From Hetaerina americana (lineage: Eukaryota > Arthropoda > Insecta > Odonata > Calopterygidae): 64,000 nucleotides of DNA. Each line of letters opens with the position of its first letter. Positions within the stretch are counted from its first letter, which is position 1. The position numbers and the translations under genes are program-made. The notes under the pieces were generated by a model. It worked only from the letters and a program-made list of their open reading frames with translations, was not told the DNA's origin and did not search any database. The stretch spans positions 84,688,469 to 84,752,468 of the forward strand of contig JAKTNV010000005.1 of NCBI GenBank assembly GCA_022747635.1. The letters are read 5' to 3'. Of the stretch, positions 21,290 through 32,525 are shown piece by piece.

Positions 21290-21520
21290 TGGAGAGTAGT
21301 TAAGTACAGCGCGGAAACATGGTCATTGAAGCACGTAGATAGACGTAGATTGGAGGCTTTTGAAATGTGGGTGTAAAGAAGAAGGGAGAAGGCGAAGTGA
21401 ATAGATAGGAAAACAAATGAAATGCGTGAGAAAATTAGTATGGTGTGGGAGGAGAGAGGATTGTTGAGAGAAATCATACGGAGAGAGAAAATATAGAAAG
21501 ATCTGGATTTTGCTTTTACC
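21290..21520 (+). mobile_element. LINE C-terminal fragment
   Basis: Plus-strand translation: VVKYSAETWSLKHVDRRR, LEAFEMWV, a stop, RRREKAK.IDRKTNEMRE and VWEERGLLREIIRREK. This is the classic ..ETWTL...R.LEAFEMW... end of RTE/CR1-like elements. Confidence 0.8.
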
Positions 21521-22527
21521 ATAATCTTTTTTTTACTTCCAAGTTGAGTATTAATGTTTTACATACACGTTGATACTGTTTTACGAGAGTGGTTCTTTTT
21601 TGTACTTGTTAAAGTAGTCTCTTTCGTATGCTGCTCTCGTAAATTTTATCTATCAGAGTCCTAATTCCATTTTAACAAGTATTTAATCCATTATGCATCA
21701 CACTGCAATCGCTGGATGTGATTGTGCCTTTTCCTTTCTTTTTTGTTTCATTTATACCAACAGCATATGTAAATATTTTTTCATTCTAAGTACATTGTTA
21801 CATCTTGCTCTCTTCCCTTCCATGTAATTTATTGGAATTATGGGGTCTCGATACATATCCCATGGGTTCGACTTTATGGGTTCGACTTTATGGGTTCGAT
21901 ACTTTAACGACCAGGTCAAACGTAATTCCCTTGGAAAATCCGGTCATATTCAGAGGGAATTTCTTGTGAAGTCTTATTGCAGTTTGAATTTTATTCCTGG
22001 AAACTGATTAAGTCATCAACCCTGAAACGTTTTAAAATGAAACGAGAGCAGGAACTGGTGAGTGGCTCGTTCCATAATGTATTATCTTCTGTTGTGCTTT
22101 ATCGATTAAAAACTTAGACTTACAATGATTTTATCAAAATCTTTTTCTCTCTCTTTGTTCGATATATTGTCTTAAGGCTTATGTATTTTTTTTAATAACC
22201 ATCTGTTTTACATGTGCCATTCAATGAATGCAATTAAGGTCACCAAAAACATTTTATTTTACTTGAGGTAGATTTAGAGTAGGATTTTCCATATCGCTCA
22301 TTGTTTTGTATTTTGATATTTTGTCTCTTCAATTCTTTGATGTGCCCTGTTCTCTCTACTGTTTGTTTTCCTCTGTTGACCGACGTGGATTGGTTTTTTC
22401 TTTGTCGCTTTTTTATTACCAACTCTGCATAAATTTATTGAACTTTTAACTCTTCATACTGTCTTTTGATCATGCCCAACAAACGTTTTCATGGATATTT
22501 TCTACGTAGATATATTTTTTTTATTTA
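21521..22527. other. unassigned, with a short tandem repeat
   Basis: 21862-21899 is a 14-bp unit, ATGGGTTCGACTTT, repeated 2.7 times. The remainder shows nothing recognised. Confidence 0.5.
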
Positions 22528-22935
22528 TGTACCCCGCAAGCCACCGCTAGTGTGTGTGGCAGGGGGCGAATACACACCTGAATAATTTTTACCCGAACAG
22601 TAACTAAACAAGGTCGGACAATGTTATTTAGATCCCTTATCGTTCGTGGAAAAAATGGCTTCTTAAATCCGTTATGCACTTAACCTATCTAATTTTACTA
22701 GCATGATCTCTCCAACCATGTACGATGGGGTTAATAATACATTTTCAACATCACTGCTAAAGAGACCTCCTTCCAATTTATGCAAGAGATTCTATCTGTA
22801 ATTTAACCTTCGCTCCGTGAGTGATCCCCAGACTAGCTGCTCTAATATTTTGGATACGCTTCTAAGTTTATCATAACAACGTTTCACAAATCTAGCCCCA
22901 CTACGCTGCTTGCGATCCAAATTCGGCAAATTATC
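22528..22935 (-). mobile_element. LINE 3' end (CR1/Jockey-like) with 3' tail
   Basis: The minus strand reads QRSGARFVKRCYDKLRSVSK, ILEQLVWGSLTERR and a long decayed C-terminus, then a 3' tail ending ACTAGCGGTGGCTTGCGGGG. The tail motif (CCACACACYCTAGCGGTGGC) is shared by all copies in this window. Confidence 0.8.
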
Positions 22936-24317
22936 CAAATTCAATTTGCCCTAAGTTGAAAGATCTATCAATTAGAATATTAACTCGAAAGAACTATTGG
23001 TCTCCCTCATCATAGCTCTCTTTTTTCCGAGAAAACATTCGATCCGACTCTTTCGTGACATACATGTATGCATTGTGGGTATTCCGAAGCGTCAATTCGC
23101 GAGTCAACCTCGGGTAAGTCACAAATGGCGCCTTGAAATTGATTACACTCTCAGTTCTTCACTTTGCTTATGGAAAGGTGAAGATATCCCTCTGACGAAG
23201 GATCAAAATGTCCGTCCCGCCCTCATCGAAACTGCGATTCATTTACATTGTTTTTTTTTGTATTGTCACTTAGTTTACTTTGCGCGCAGCAACGCTCTTC
23301 TTGTCAACCAAACAATCACACCACGCTCGCTCGCTCATTAGTGGTTGAATGCAACTATTATGCTGAAACGTAGTCTCCACCCCAAAAACTGATTCTCGTG
23401 TGATTCTTGTACAAGTTTAAAACCAATTCCGCACGGGACTTGGCCTCGGAAACTTGGCTGCGGCGGATGACACACGGACGGGGCCTCCTCCCCTCTCCCT
23501 TACCCAAGCGCACTGCCGCGCACCGAAGGGAAGATGATGAGGTTCCCTTTCTCGCATTTCCCCCCCCCCCTCTCATTCCGCTCCCTTCCCACCCTTTCTC
23601 CCCCCCTCCCCTACCCCCCCTACACCCCCTACACCCCTCCTTCCCCTCCTCCTCGCTCCCTGGGGCCACTCCAAAATACAGGGGGGGTGAAGGAGGGGAG
23701 GACGGTACCTCTCCCCTCCCCCACTCCGAACCGCACACTTGCGCCCGCCTCCGTAATACATATTATAAACCATCCACCCATGTGGGAACGGTGGGGGAGG
23801 GGTCGGACAGAACGGGAGGGGAATAATGGGGGCGGGGGGAGGAGGGCTGCGGAGGTGGAGGGCTCTTCGGAAGGAGGGTGTGCTGGGAGAGGGAGGAGAA
23901 AGTGCCCCGAGGGGAAGGGGGCGTGGGGAGGGGTGAAATGGGCAGGGGTGGGGATGGAGTGAAGGGTTGGTTGGCTGCTTTGTGGGTTTCCCTTGCGCGC
24001 CGTGGCGAGCAGACGCTGGCCTTTCCTGGAGCCCTCGGCGCATCGATGCTCGATTTCCACGGAAACGAGCATCGGAGAGCCGATGCTCTGAGATGGAACG
24101 TCGAGATCGCCATTGAGGAATCGATGCGGCCCGTCGACAGCGAATGCATGCACGTCGGGCGTAGGAGGCCAGAATGGTCGAGCTCTCTCGACTAGAAATA
24201 GTCGAAAACTTGAGTAGGCAACCGGAAACCGTTGCTACATCACCGCGTCGGCATGGGCGACTACTTTCGGCGTCTAAAGAATGTGTCCCCGGACTTAAGC
24301 AATTTCATCTACATCTA
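22936..24317. other. unassigned, with CpG-rich patch 23440-24200
   Basis: The patch has long C and G runs that give many overlapping proline/glycine frames. 24030-24100 contains nested short inverted repeats (GATGCTCG with CGAGCATC). No exon signature was found, but the high CpG content makes an unrecognised regulatory region possible. Confidence 0.4.
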
Positions 24318-24400
24318 TCTACATGGTGCCCTAAAAGCTACCGCTGGAGTGTGTGTGTGGCAGGGGGTGATTCAACACCAGATAGGCAAAATAAATAATT
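24318..24400 (-). mobile_element. LINE 3' tail fragment
   Basis: Minus-strand CCACACACACTCCAGCGG and adjacent sequence match only the extreme 3' tail of the 22528 LINE. Confidence 0.6.
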
Positions 24401-24573
24401 ATTTCTCTTAACGTTTAATTACAAATAATAAATGTATTTTTTTAAGATTACATTAAAAATGTTTCGAATAATCTATATCATGGTAACTACACGTACATGA
24501 TCTGCGGTATCCTCGTGAAATAAACTTCCTTAAGCATAAAAGAGGAGTTGTTAGTAATAAGAAGAACGGTAAG

Positions 24574-24873
24574 GGGATCGAGATGGTGTGGGGGCTAACG
24601 TACTGGCTTTCCACCCTGAAGGCTCGGGTTCAAATCCCGGTGGTGTTGAATATTTTTCAGAGGTATCTCGATCCCTACTTGAGGTGCATTGTGGAGGGCA
24701 CTTTGAGTGAGTACGCCGTCCGTCGGATGGGACGTTAAACTGCGGACCCCTTGGCGCCTTTCGTAAAGAGTAGGCTAATGCCGACGGCGAGTTTCTCTCC
24801 ACCCTTCATCCTCTCCTGTCCATCCCCTATAGCGCAAATGACCTAAGTTGTCGGTCGCCTCCCCTAAAAACTA
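24574..24873 (+). mobile_element. tRNA-derived SINE, family D (full length)
   Basis: The head has GGTGTGGGGGCTAACGTACT as A-box region and GGGTTCAAATCCCGG as B box. The body includes CGATCCCTACTTGAGG, CTTTGAGTGAGTACGCCGTC and GGACCCCTTGGCGCC, ending CGGTCGCCTCCCCTAAAAAC. It pairs with the reverse copy at 14420-14722. Confidence 0.8.
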
Positions 24874-25959
24874 ATACTACGAAGAGCGATAAGCTAAAAT
24901 GTTTACTCGGCTTCGTGTTCAAGCTTACATTATGTAACGAACATCATTTTACAAGTTTTTTCAATTGCCATTGTGAACTTATTTTTTTCATTTTTTATGA
25001 AAATTATTAATACATAGAAGCTGAAAATCAATATCTCATTCCGTTTACCCTGTAAATAGATGTTGTTTATCAATTTCCTGAACTTTGTAACTCATTTTAG
25101 GGAAGGCTAGCAATATCCTACGGAAATAACAAAAGTTACATAAAATAATAGGAATTAATTATAAGTGCAAGATAAAACATCTAATCATCCATTACTTGCC
25201 GATAATCAACGTTCTCTAGAACATCTAAAATCTAACCATTGTACTCAAAGAGCAGATCTAATTTACCTAGAAATTAATTCGATCATAATACATAGTGACA
25301 CCGTGTTTTGCTTTTCCATATATCCACTCCACATTGAGAGTAAAAATGATATTTTTAATTTTTTAGAATCATACATAGTCCGCGGATCATATAGACTGAT
25401 GTGAGGAATTTAGGTTTTGGATTTGCAAAGACCCCCCACCTTACGCGGCATCCTTTCCACGTGTTGAAGCTCCCATTCACTTCTAACGGCTAATGGCAGT
25501 ATGTGCCAATCCGCTTTGGCATATTTTGGTCAACATGGCACAAGCGAAACTAAAGACTTGATATAACCCGGTAGAGCTCTTTCGCCGTTCTCAACAAGCT
25601 AGCATCACTTTTGAGGGGAAGACGTTGAGGCGAGAAAAAATAAAGATATAATTATTGTTATTGATAGTATTCTCCCGCATAAGTTGAGGTCTTGATGGAC
25701 ACAGATGAAACGAGTCGATACCAACGAAAACAAACGAGCCCGCCTAATAAATTCATTTCCAAATGCCTCTTGAATCATTGCATAAGTTTCACTTGAACTT
25801 TTCCTGAGGTTAAAACAAAATTCAATGCTCACGGACTGCTTCTCGAACAACTTCATTCTCGCTAGCACAAGAATTTTTACAATCCCAGACAAGAATCGCT
25901 GTTGTGCGGAGAAAAGTCGCGATGGAGCCACGTAAAAGACGGTGTTTTACTTCTAATAG
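24874..25959. other. unassigned AT-rich sequence
   Basis: No recognised gene or repeat. Confidence 0.4.
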
Positions 25960-26770
25960 ACGCCGCTAGGTTAGCGAAACCTCCCTGATTGTGATCCGTC
26001 AAGTAGTTCGTGCGTAGAAATACCAGTCTCATCTTTATTTGTACAAACCTAGTTCTATGGTACAACAATAATTCCCTTGCCTCTCTCACAGATGACACAA
26101 CCTGGCTTCTGACTCCACGTGCAATAAGACCCTCTTCGATTCCGAATGCTACCTTCCTCCCCTCATTCCGTTCAACAGGCCCATCCCAATCATTGCCCTT
26201 CCTCACTTGTCTTACATTCTCCCCTCCAACACAGTCTTCAACATCCCATCGCCAACCAAAATGTTCTGCCTCAATCTTTCCTGCCTCTTTTGGATTTTTT
26301 CCAACAAATATGTCTCCTTCCCTTTCACCGTGCCCTAGCACCACCTCGTTCGCTTACTTTTAGTCAATTTCATATTTTATCCATCAACAAACCCACATAT
26401 CAAAGACGTCCAATCTTCCCTCTCAGCGACCATGTTTCTGCGCCGTACAAGGTTCCATATCGAAGTTTCAACGAACTTTTTCTTAAAATCCTAACTCAAC
26501 GTCCCTTCATCAATGCTATCATTCTTTTGGGAGATGCTTTGCACAATTCTTCTTTTTATGCACCTACTGCTTTGGCCATGTTAGTCCGAACACTTTCCGG
26601 GATAGTTAAAGTATCCCACCTGCTCTAGTTTACGAGCTTCTATTTTTAATATTTAACTTACCTTTCCTCTTAGTTTCTGGTTGTTCCAAAGGAATTTGAC
26701 TTACCCGCAAGACGTAACTTGATTTCAATTCCCTTAAAGTCCTTTTCTCTTGTTACCAAGTATGCCTAAA
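25960..26770 (-). mobile_element. LINE 3' half (RTE/CR1-like), frameshifted
   Basis: Minus strand: around 26400-26460 GTLYGAETWSLRGKIGRL, then further along EAGKIEAEHFGWRWDVEDC and GGENVRQVRKGNDWDG. The latter is a frame-shifted equivalent of VGG.MLGK.GKG. It is the same family as 21290 and 6290. Confidence 0.7.
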
Positions 26771-26783
26771 CCTAAGCTACATG

Positions 26784-27262
26784 GGGGGCCAATAAGTACC
26801 CGGCCTGACCTAGAGATGGCGGTAGTTGTTTGAAAAATATAACTGTATTAGAAAGTACGCAATTTATTAAGTGTATGGTTCAAGTTTGAAGACGCCACCT
26901 TTTTTAGTATTTGTTTGGCAGGCATCAATATCGAAAGTTTTCAGTGAATTTGTGAAAATGGAGAAAATTGGTCATCATTATGTGATACAATACTTTTATT
27001 TTAAAGGCCTCGGCCCGACCAATATAAAAGCTGAACTGGATTCCACTCAGGGTGAGTCTGCTCCTTTGTTTACAACAGAACAATTTTGGGTAGCAGAGTT
27101 TAAACGAGGCCTTACGAGCTGGCAAGACGAGTATCGCATTGGTCGACCAAATGAGGTGACGACTCCAGAAATGGTGAAAAAAATCCACAAAGTGATACTG
27201 GATGACCGTCGACTGAGAGTGCGCGAGTTATTTACAAATTTTATGTGCGATAAATAACTAAT
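26784..27262 (+). mobile_element. mariner element, N-terminal half only
   Basis: From ATG 26958 the frame encodes MEKIGHHYVIQYFYFKGLGP, FWVAEFKRGLTSWQDE, RPNEVTTPEMVKKIHKVI and DDRRLRVREL. These correspond to the DNA-binding domain and linker of mariner transposases (..GRP.EVTTPE..KKIH....DRRLKVRELA). It stops at 27257 with the catalytic domain absent. A possible 5' end near 26784 (AATAAGTACCCGGCCTGACC) resembles the TIR at 12538. Confidence 0.85.
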
Positions 27263-27829
27263 ACTTTTAGGGACTAAAGCGAGCTTCCCCCGATGATCAA
27301 TAATGATCAGAAATTATCGAATCGCTTTGGAAAACACACCAGTGTCATGTGACTGATTTGAGGTCGATTGCTTTCCCTCTCTGGGTATTATACGTGCGAT
27401 GTACTATTTCTAACTCTATGGTGTGAACGCTCAAATGCTTCGTAAGGATTCTGACGCATAAATGTCCGAGGAAAGAATAGAAAATGGCTACGAAATCCTA
27501 AAAAAGAGCCAAGACTCATGTCCGGAAGAAATCTCCACTCTTTTACTGAAGGAACCTAATTGAGATATCGCACCTTACATAAAAACAGTTTATCAAAACT
27601 CGATATAAGATGGTTCGGTACCTAGCGGTTGAAATATAGCTCAGTCCTGGTAATTACGGACCACATTCTTTTATACGTAGATATCTGGTAAAATCTTAGA
27701 ATATTACATTGTTAACTAACACCATTAGTTAGTTGACACCGTAACCAGTACAGGTTTAGGAAGAACATCTTATGAGAATCAAAATTGGCCTTTTTATTCA
27801 TGGTATTCTGAAATGGGGGTAAGTAATAT
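27263..27829. other. unassigned AT-rich sequence
   Basis: Nothing recognised. Confidence 0.4.
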
Positions 27830-29515
27830 AAAAGTAGATTATTTATTTTTGATTTCAAGAAAACATTTGATAAGGTCCCTCACGCGAGATGTTGATACAC
27901 AATCTAAGACGCAATGTTATCTACGAGAAAGTGACCAATTCGATTTGGGACTCCTCCATTAACAAAAAGTAAGATCAGTGGCACCAATTTGCACAATAAA
28001 GTAACCTTCGTTTAACAAAGGAAATTTTTTATTTAAAAAATTTAAAATTTTCATTGTTTTAACCTACCCCATCCCCATAAATTTAGCATTTTCGATAGAA
28101 AATACCAAATTTATGAGCATGGGGTAGGTTTTGCATGGGGTAGGTTGCCGATGCATTTGGCAAAATGCCAAATGCATTGGCTTCGAATGGGTCTTCTGTC
28201 GCGATGCACGCCTGCATCGGTTAGTGCGTGGTTCTAATTAACGTTGTTATGTTAAACTTAGTAGCGTATCCAAAATATTAGAGCATCTAGGCAGGGAATC
28301 ACTCCCGGAGCGAAGGTTAAATTATAGATTGAAGCTCTTGAATAAGTTGGAAGGAGGTAACTTTCGCAATGATTTTGAAGACGTATTTTTACCCCATCTT
28401 ACTACGGTAGGAGAGATCATGCTAATAAGATTAGAGAGATCAAGTGTAGAGCAGTTATATTTAAGATGTCATTTTTTCCACTAATGATAGGGGATCATAA
28501 CATTGTCCGACCGCAGTAGGGTAATGTTCGGGTAATTATTATTCTGGTGTGTACTCACCCCCCTGCCACATACCCTAGTAGTGGCTTGCAGGGAATATAT
28601 AAAATGAATAAATAAACAAAAAGTAGTCGTCGATTGAATGGATTCCTCAGAATGAAGTCCTAACTTCAGGAGTCCCACAGGGAAGTGTCTTCGGGGCCAT
28701 TACTCTTCTTGTAATAAATTAGCAATTTAAGCTACCTTGTTAGGAACTATACCATATTATTTGCATGTGATACAATGGTTTACAGGGATATAATGTCCCA
28801 GGCAAATAGCGAGTTACTCCCTAACGTTTAGACCAGATATTGGACAGGTGTGAAGATTTAGAATTAAATTTCAGAAAATGAACAGCCGTGAAGTTTAGGA
28901 ATAAAAGAAAATATAAAAAAGATAATAATTATTAAACAGATGGGGTGGATTTAAACATTTCCGAACAGGTCAAATAATTGTGTGCTGTACTCACAGCAAA
29001 CTTTTCATAGGGTACACATAGAAGAATATGCGCGTTATCCTTAATTCACGATAGCCTATGGCTGGTAGCCTTAAAGAAACTAGGTTTCACTCGATGGGTT
29101 GGACGAAAATGAAATAAAAAGGCAGGAGAGAGATGTCACTTCGTTTTAGTTTCGCCACTTTAGGATACGCAGCAAGTATTTGGTACTCATGGGATAAAAC
29201 GCTAATCGAGGTATTGGAAAATGTTTAGAGAAAATCCACCATATTTGTCAAACATTGCCAAGAGGAGCAAGCATGATGGGCATGTTAGAGGAATTAATTT
29301 GGGAGCCTCTTGATTCTTGAAGGTTAAAGATAAAAAAAAACTAGACCTTCGGAAAGGTACCGGACACCAGAGTTTTTTTACGACGCCGAGGGAATTACCA
29401 TTGGCCCCAAATTATATTGGTAGATTCGACAACCGAAAAAATAAAAGAGGGAGATACTGTCACAGAGATATTACAGAAATACTCGTTCTTCTCTCGAATG
29501 ATACGCAGTAATACT
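27830..29515 (+). mobile_element. LINE reverse transcriptase, interrupted by a nested LINE
   Basis: Plus-strand motifs in order are FDFKKTFDKVPHARC (palm A), then after the nested insert SGVPQG, VFGA..LF region, LFACDTMVYR in place of LFADDT, and a degenerate FVKHC..E region. It ends GTGHQSFFTTPRELPLAPN. That last segment matches 42395-42640 in reverse. The second catalytic Asp pair appears as CD rather than DD and stops are frequent, so the copy is dead. Confidence 0.8.
27972..28614 (+). mobile_element. nested 5'-truncated LINE insertion
   Basis: Bounded by 11-bp direct repeats AACAAAAAGTA at 27961-27971 and 28615-28625. The 3' part (28255-28614) is the CR1/Jockey-like LINE end seen at 22528, with RVSKILEHLG-type sequence and the tail CCACATACCCTAGTAGTGGC. 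The 5' part (27972-28250) is unrelated sequence containing an inverted pair, CTACCCCATCCCCATAAATTT and AAATTTATGAGCATGGGGTAG (28064-28084 and 28110-28130). It may be a second structure or a template switch. Confidence 0.8.
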
Positions 29516-29574
29516 AAAATTACACTCAGGCCCCAAAATATGTTTATTTAAAAACCAAAACTTACATCTACTTC

Positions 29575-29640
29575 TAAATATATACCCCGAAATCCACCAA
29601 AGTGATGTGTGGCAGGGTTTGCAAGCACCAGGTTGGATGA
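29575..29640 (-). mobile_element. LINE 3' tail fragment
   Basis: Minus-strand CCCTGCCACACATCACTTTG is a diverged version of the LINE tail. Confidence 0.45.
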
Positions 29641-30791
29641 GTAAGGGATAAGGGAGAGGTAGGGCGATTAAAGGATTAGGGAAAGCTTAAACCCATTCAC
29701 TGGAAATCCCTGAAAAGACGCGCAAATCCCATGACATGCTAGCGGAAAACTTAGTTCCAAACAAGTGTTAATGTCACCCACTGTAGTTGTTCTCGGGTTA
29801 ACTAAAAAGGAGGGAATATAAATGAACCACAACCGAACTTAATAACCAAACACGCCATTTACTGTATGTTGTGTATGCATGTAGACATGTGTGTTTGAAT
29901 AAATGCGTATGTTTGTGTACATGAGCAAATACATGCGTATATTCATGAAATGTATTACCTCAAATAAGTTCATGCATAGCCGGTGACCTTACACCCTCTG
30001 CCACTCACCCTTGCGCCTACTTGGTTATTGGGGAGATATATGGTAGATGTTAGGGCTCAGAAGGTTGGTTATCTGGCGTTAGTATTTAAGTTGACTTTTA
30101 CATTTTCTATGAGCGGGCTTACGACCGTTACTTCCCCCCATCGACTTACCTCTTGCATCCGGAAAATCGGGAAAGTTATGCTCTTTCCGGGAACCCGGAA
30201 ACGACGCCAAAACCCTCGAGGAATAGGCACCGACGGATCGCGTAGGAATCAGGAAAACGCTGCGAAAAATAATTTTATCCTCCCGGAATAACTCGTATCA
30301 GAAATAAAACGTCAGTCGTACACCTGAAGTGCTTCGTCTCGCCAGCGACGGGAATCAAATCAATGGGTGGGTCGCCGCCAGGGCTTCGAAACTCGGCTCC
30401 CAACTGACGCTGTTGGAATTTCCTGGAGGCCAGCCGCCCGTTCGATGGGCAGTGGCGCCCGCCCGTGCGCTTGGCTGCCCACTAGCCCCGCTTTGCTCAT
30501 CCTACGAATTAAGAAACTCAGAAAAGGTCAAAATAAACGTACTAGGGAGTTAATAACTTCAAAATTTCTTGGGTTGCAAGCATATCAGAAGAATATGATT
30601 GTCATCATTAAATAATTTAAATTTCGGGTTGTAGGAAAATGTACTCACACTTCTTCATGATACTCTGATCCCCGAGGTGTTTGGAATTGGGGGATTCCAT
30701 TCCAGACATGAAAACTTGAGCATTAAGTTTTACTAAAATATCAATTGCAAAAACAGATGTCATTGTAATTATTAGGAAATAGATTTATGCA

Positions 30792-30795
<4 letters not shown>
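29641..30795. other. unassigned sequence
   Basis: No gene recognised. 30330-30550 is CpG-richer and open in two frames without family resemblance. Confidence 0.4.
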
Positions 30796-30868
<73 letters not shown>

Positions 30869-30873
30869 CATAT
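30796..30873. repeat. (TA)n array
   Basis: About 33 TA units then TACATATACATA, attached to the 3' end of the minus-strand SINE A that follows. Confidence 0.95.
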
Positions 30874-31129
30874 TACCATAAACACAGAAATCAACCCGAA
30901 ATTCGGTTTGGTAGGTAATGGCTGAGTTCACCCAGTAGTCAGTCCCCAGGGTAGGGGGGCCAGTTCCTTTCCCTGTGCCGGTTATGGTTTCCCAGGAAGA
31001 CTTGAAACTCGAACCCGAAAAATGACATAGTTTGGGTGGAGCTGAGGGTGTCCAGAGAGGCTTTCCCGTAAATCGAACCCGGGCCCTCCGGTTAGTAGTC
31101 CAACGCTCTACTCCTGAACTACCGCGACC

Positions 31130-31131
<2 letters not shown>
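30874..31131 (-). mobile_element. SINE family A, minus strand
   Basis: The reverse complement starts TGGGTCGCGGTAGTTCAGGA, has B box GGTTCGATTTACGG, the CAGCTCCACCC and GGGAAACCATAACC body motifs and the terminal TTGATTTCTGTGTTTATGG. It forms a head-to-head pair with 31194-31450. Confidence 0.85.
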
Positions 31132-31171
<40 letters not shown>

Positions 31172-31193
31172 TTGTGAGTGTGTGTGTGTGTGT
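31132..31193. repeat. (TA)n(GT)n between two SINE A heads
   Basis: TA repeat, a short mixed part, then GTGAGTGTGTGTGTG. It separates the two divergent SINE heads. Confidence 0.95.
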
Positions 31194-31450
31194 GGGTCGC
31201 GGGTAGAGCGTTGGAATACTGACCGGAGGACACGGGTTCGATTCCCGAGCAAGCCTCGATGGGCACTTGCAGCTCCACCCAAGTTATGTTCAGGTAACAG
31301 ATCTTCCTGGGAAACCATAACCGTCACAGGGAAAGGAACTGACCCCCCTACCCTGATGTGTGAATTTCACACGCCGCATTAGACTTAGTACTGGGTGAAC
31401 TCTACAATCACCTACCAAACTGACCTTCGGGTTGATTATTGTGCTCATGG
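31194..31450 (+). mobile_element. SINE family A, plus strand
   Basis: Head GGGTCGCGGGTAGAGCG, B box GGGTTCGATTCCCGAG, body GGGAAACCATAACCGTC, and terminus CAAACTGACCTTCGGGTTGA with GTGCTCATGG. Confidence 0.9.
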
Positions 31451-31639
31451 TTTTTATATGTAAGAGAATTAATATTAACAATAGTTAGAGAAGCGCAACG
31501 AAATCTAGGAATGAAATGTAATGAAAGAATAAAGATGTCCACGCTTCGTATTAGTTAATCCTCATATGCGGCATGAATTTCGGATCCATAGGAAAAAATT
31601 TTATTTAAGGAGTCAAAATTTCAAAGCATTAAAATCATT

Positions 31640-31800
31640 CTCCATGATCGGGATCCGAACCCGAATGCCTCGATTACCAGCCGAGTGCTTAAGCCGATTG
31701 AATTAATTTTACACTGAAATATTCGCATTTAAATGCATATTATCGACTCCGTTGAAAATTACTGTCGCGGCTTCTCACACAGTTCTTTGAAATTTAAGCA
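31640..31800. mobile_element. SINE family C
   Basis: The tRNA-like part is on the minus strand (B box complement ATCGGGATCCGAACCCG; A-box half CCGAGTGCTTAAGCCGATTG). The tail GTCGCGGCTTCTCACACAG is on the plus strand, as at 53198-53365. Confidence 0.65.
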
Positions 31801-31804
31801 ATTG

Positions 31805-31990
31805 GGATGAAATCCACGAGAGTTTAAGCTTAACGGGTATGTTGGAGGAATAGCGTTGGGAATCCCATGATTCACGAAGAGAACAGGGAAGACTTATACG
31901 AGAAAGATATTAAGAAATTCGAGTTAGCCAGTTGTACGGAGGGAATGAAACATTTTGATAAAAAAATAATATCAGTAGAGTCGATCTCTC
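31805..31990 (+). mobile_element. LINE C-terminal fragment
   Basis: MLEE.RWESHDSRREQGRL parallels LGWEPVLIDSRREKARV (42560-42640, minus) and LEELIWEPLDS (29285-29320), a conserved block near the LINE C-terminus. Confidence 0.6.
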
Positions 31991-32139
31991 GCGGTGATAA
32001 AGTACTATACGAGGACGATTCGAAAAGTAAGGTCCCCTATTTTTCTTCATGAAAAATCAAATTTATTCTCAACTTTGCGTGCATCGTTGGAAAGGTTGAG
32101 CATTTAGCTATTTTTGTGCATAGTCGCCTTGACGATCAA

Positions 32140-32525
32140 TCAATCACTTTTTGCATCCTTGTAAGCAGCTTTTTAATACCGGCGTCGTACCTTTCTCCCG
32201 CCTCGTCGCAAAACCAACTGACGATTGCTTCTCCGATATAAATCCATCGCCATTTAGTGAAAGTGAACGGTGAGAAGTGTATGGACATCAAAACGTGAGG
32301 AAGTGGTGCAGGGAGTTTTTTGATGGCCAGGAAAACGTCCACGAAGAGCAGCGGTCGGGGCGACCGAGTTTGCCGGAATCAACGGTGGTGCGCTCCAATT
32401 GACGAGATGGTGCGCAATAACCGGAGAACTACCCTTCATGAGATAAAGGAAGGCTTTGATGAAGAGAGTGGCTACTTCTACGTGCAGAATATTGTGTCGG
32501 AGGTCCTCGGCTACAACAAGGTGTA
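32140..32525. mobile_element. rearranged mariner remnant (inverted C-terminus + N-terminus)
   Basis: 32140-32225 on the minus strand encodes the last residues of a mariner transposase (SWFCDEAGERYDAGIKKLLT RMQK). 32262-32525 on the plus strand encodes N-terminal linker sequence (FFDGQENVHEEQRSGRPSLP, then IDEMVRNNRRTTLHEIKEGF). The two ends of one protein thus lie tail to head in opposite orientation, with the catalytic part missing. Confidence 0.8.

Noticed and set aside
23440..24200. Overlapping proline/glycine-rich open frames as a gene
   Set aside because: Frames are open on both strands because of C and G runs. No domain, splice pattern or conservation signal was seen. The same applies to 8640-9060, 17790-17940, 41410-41700, 50380-50800 and 58140-58400.
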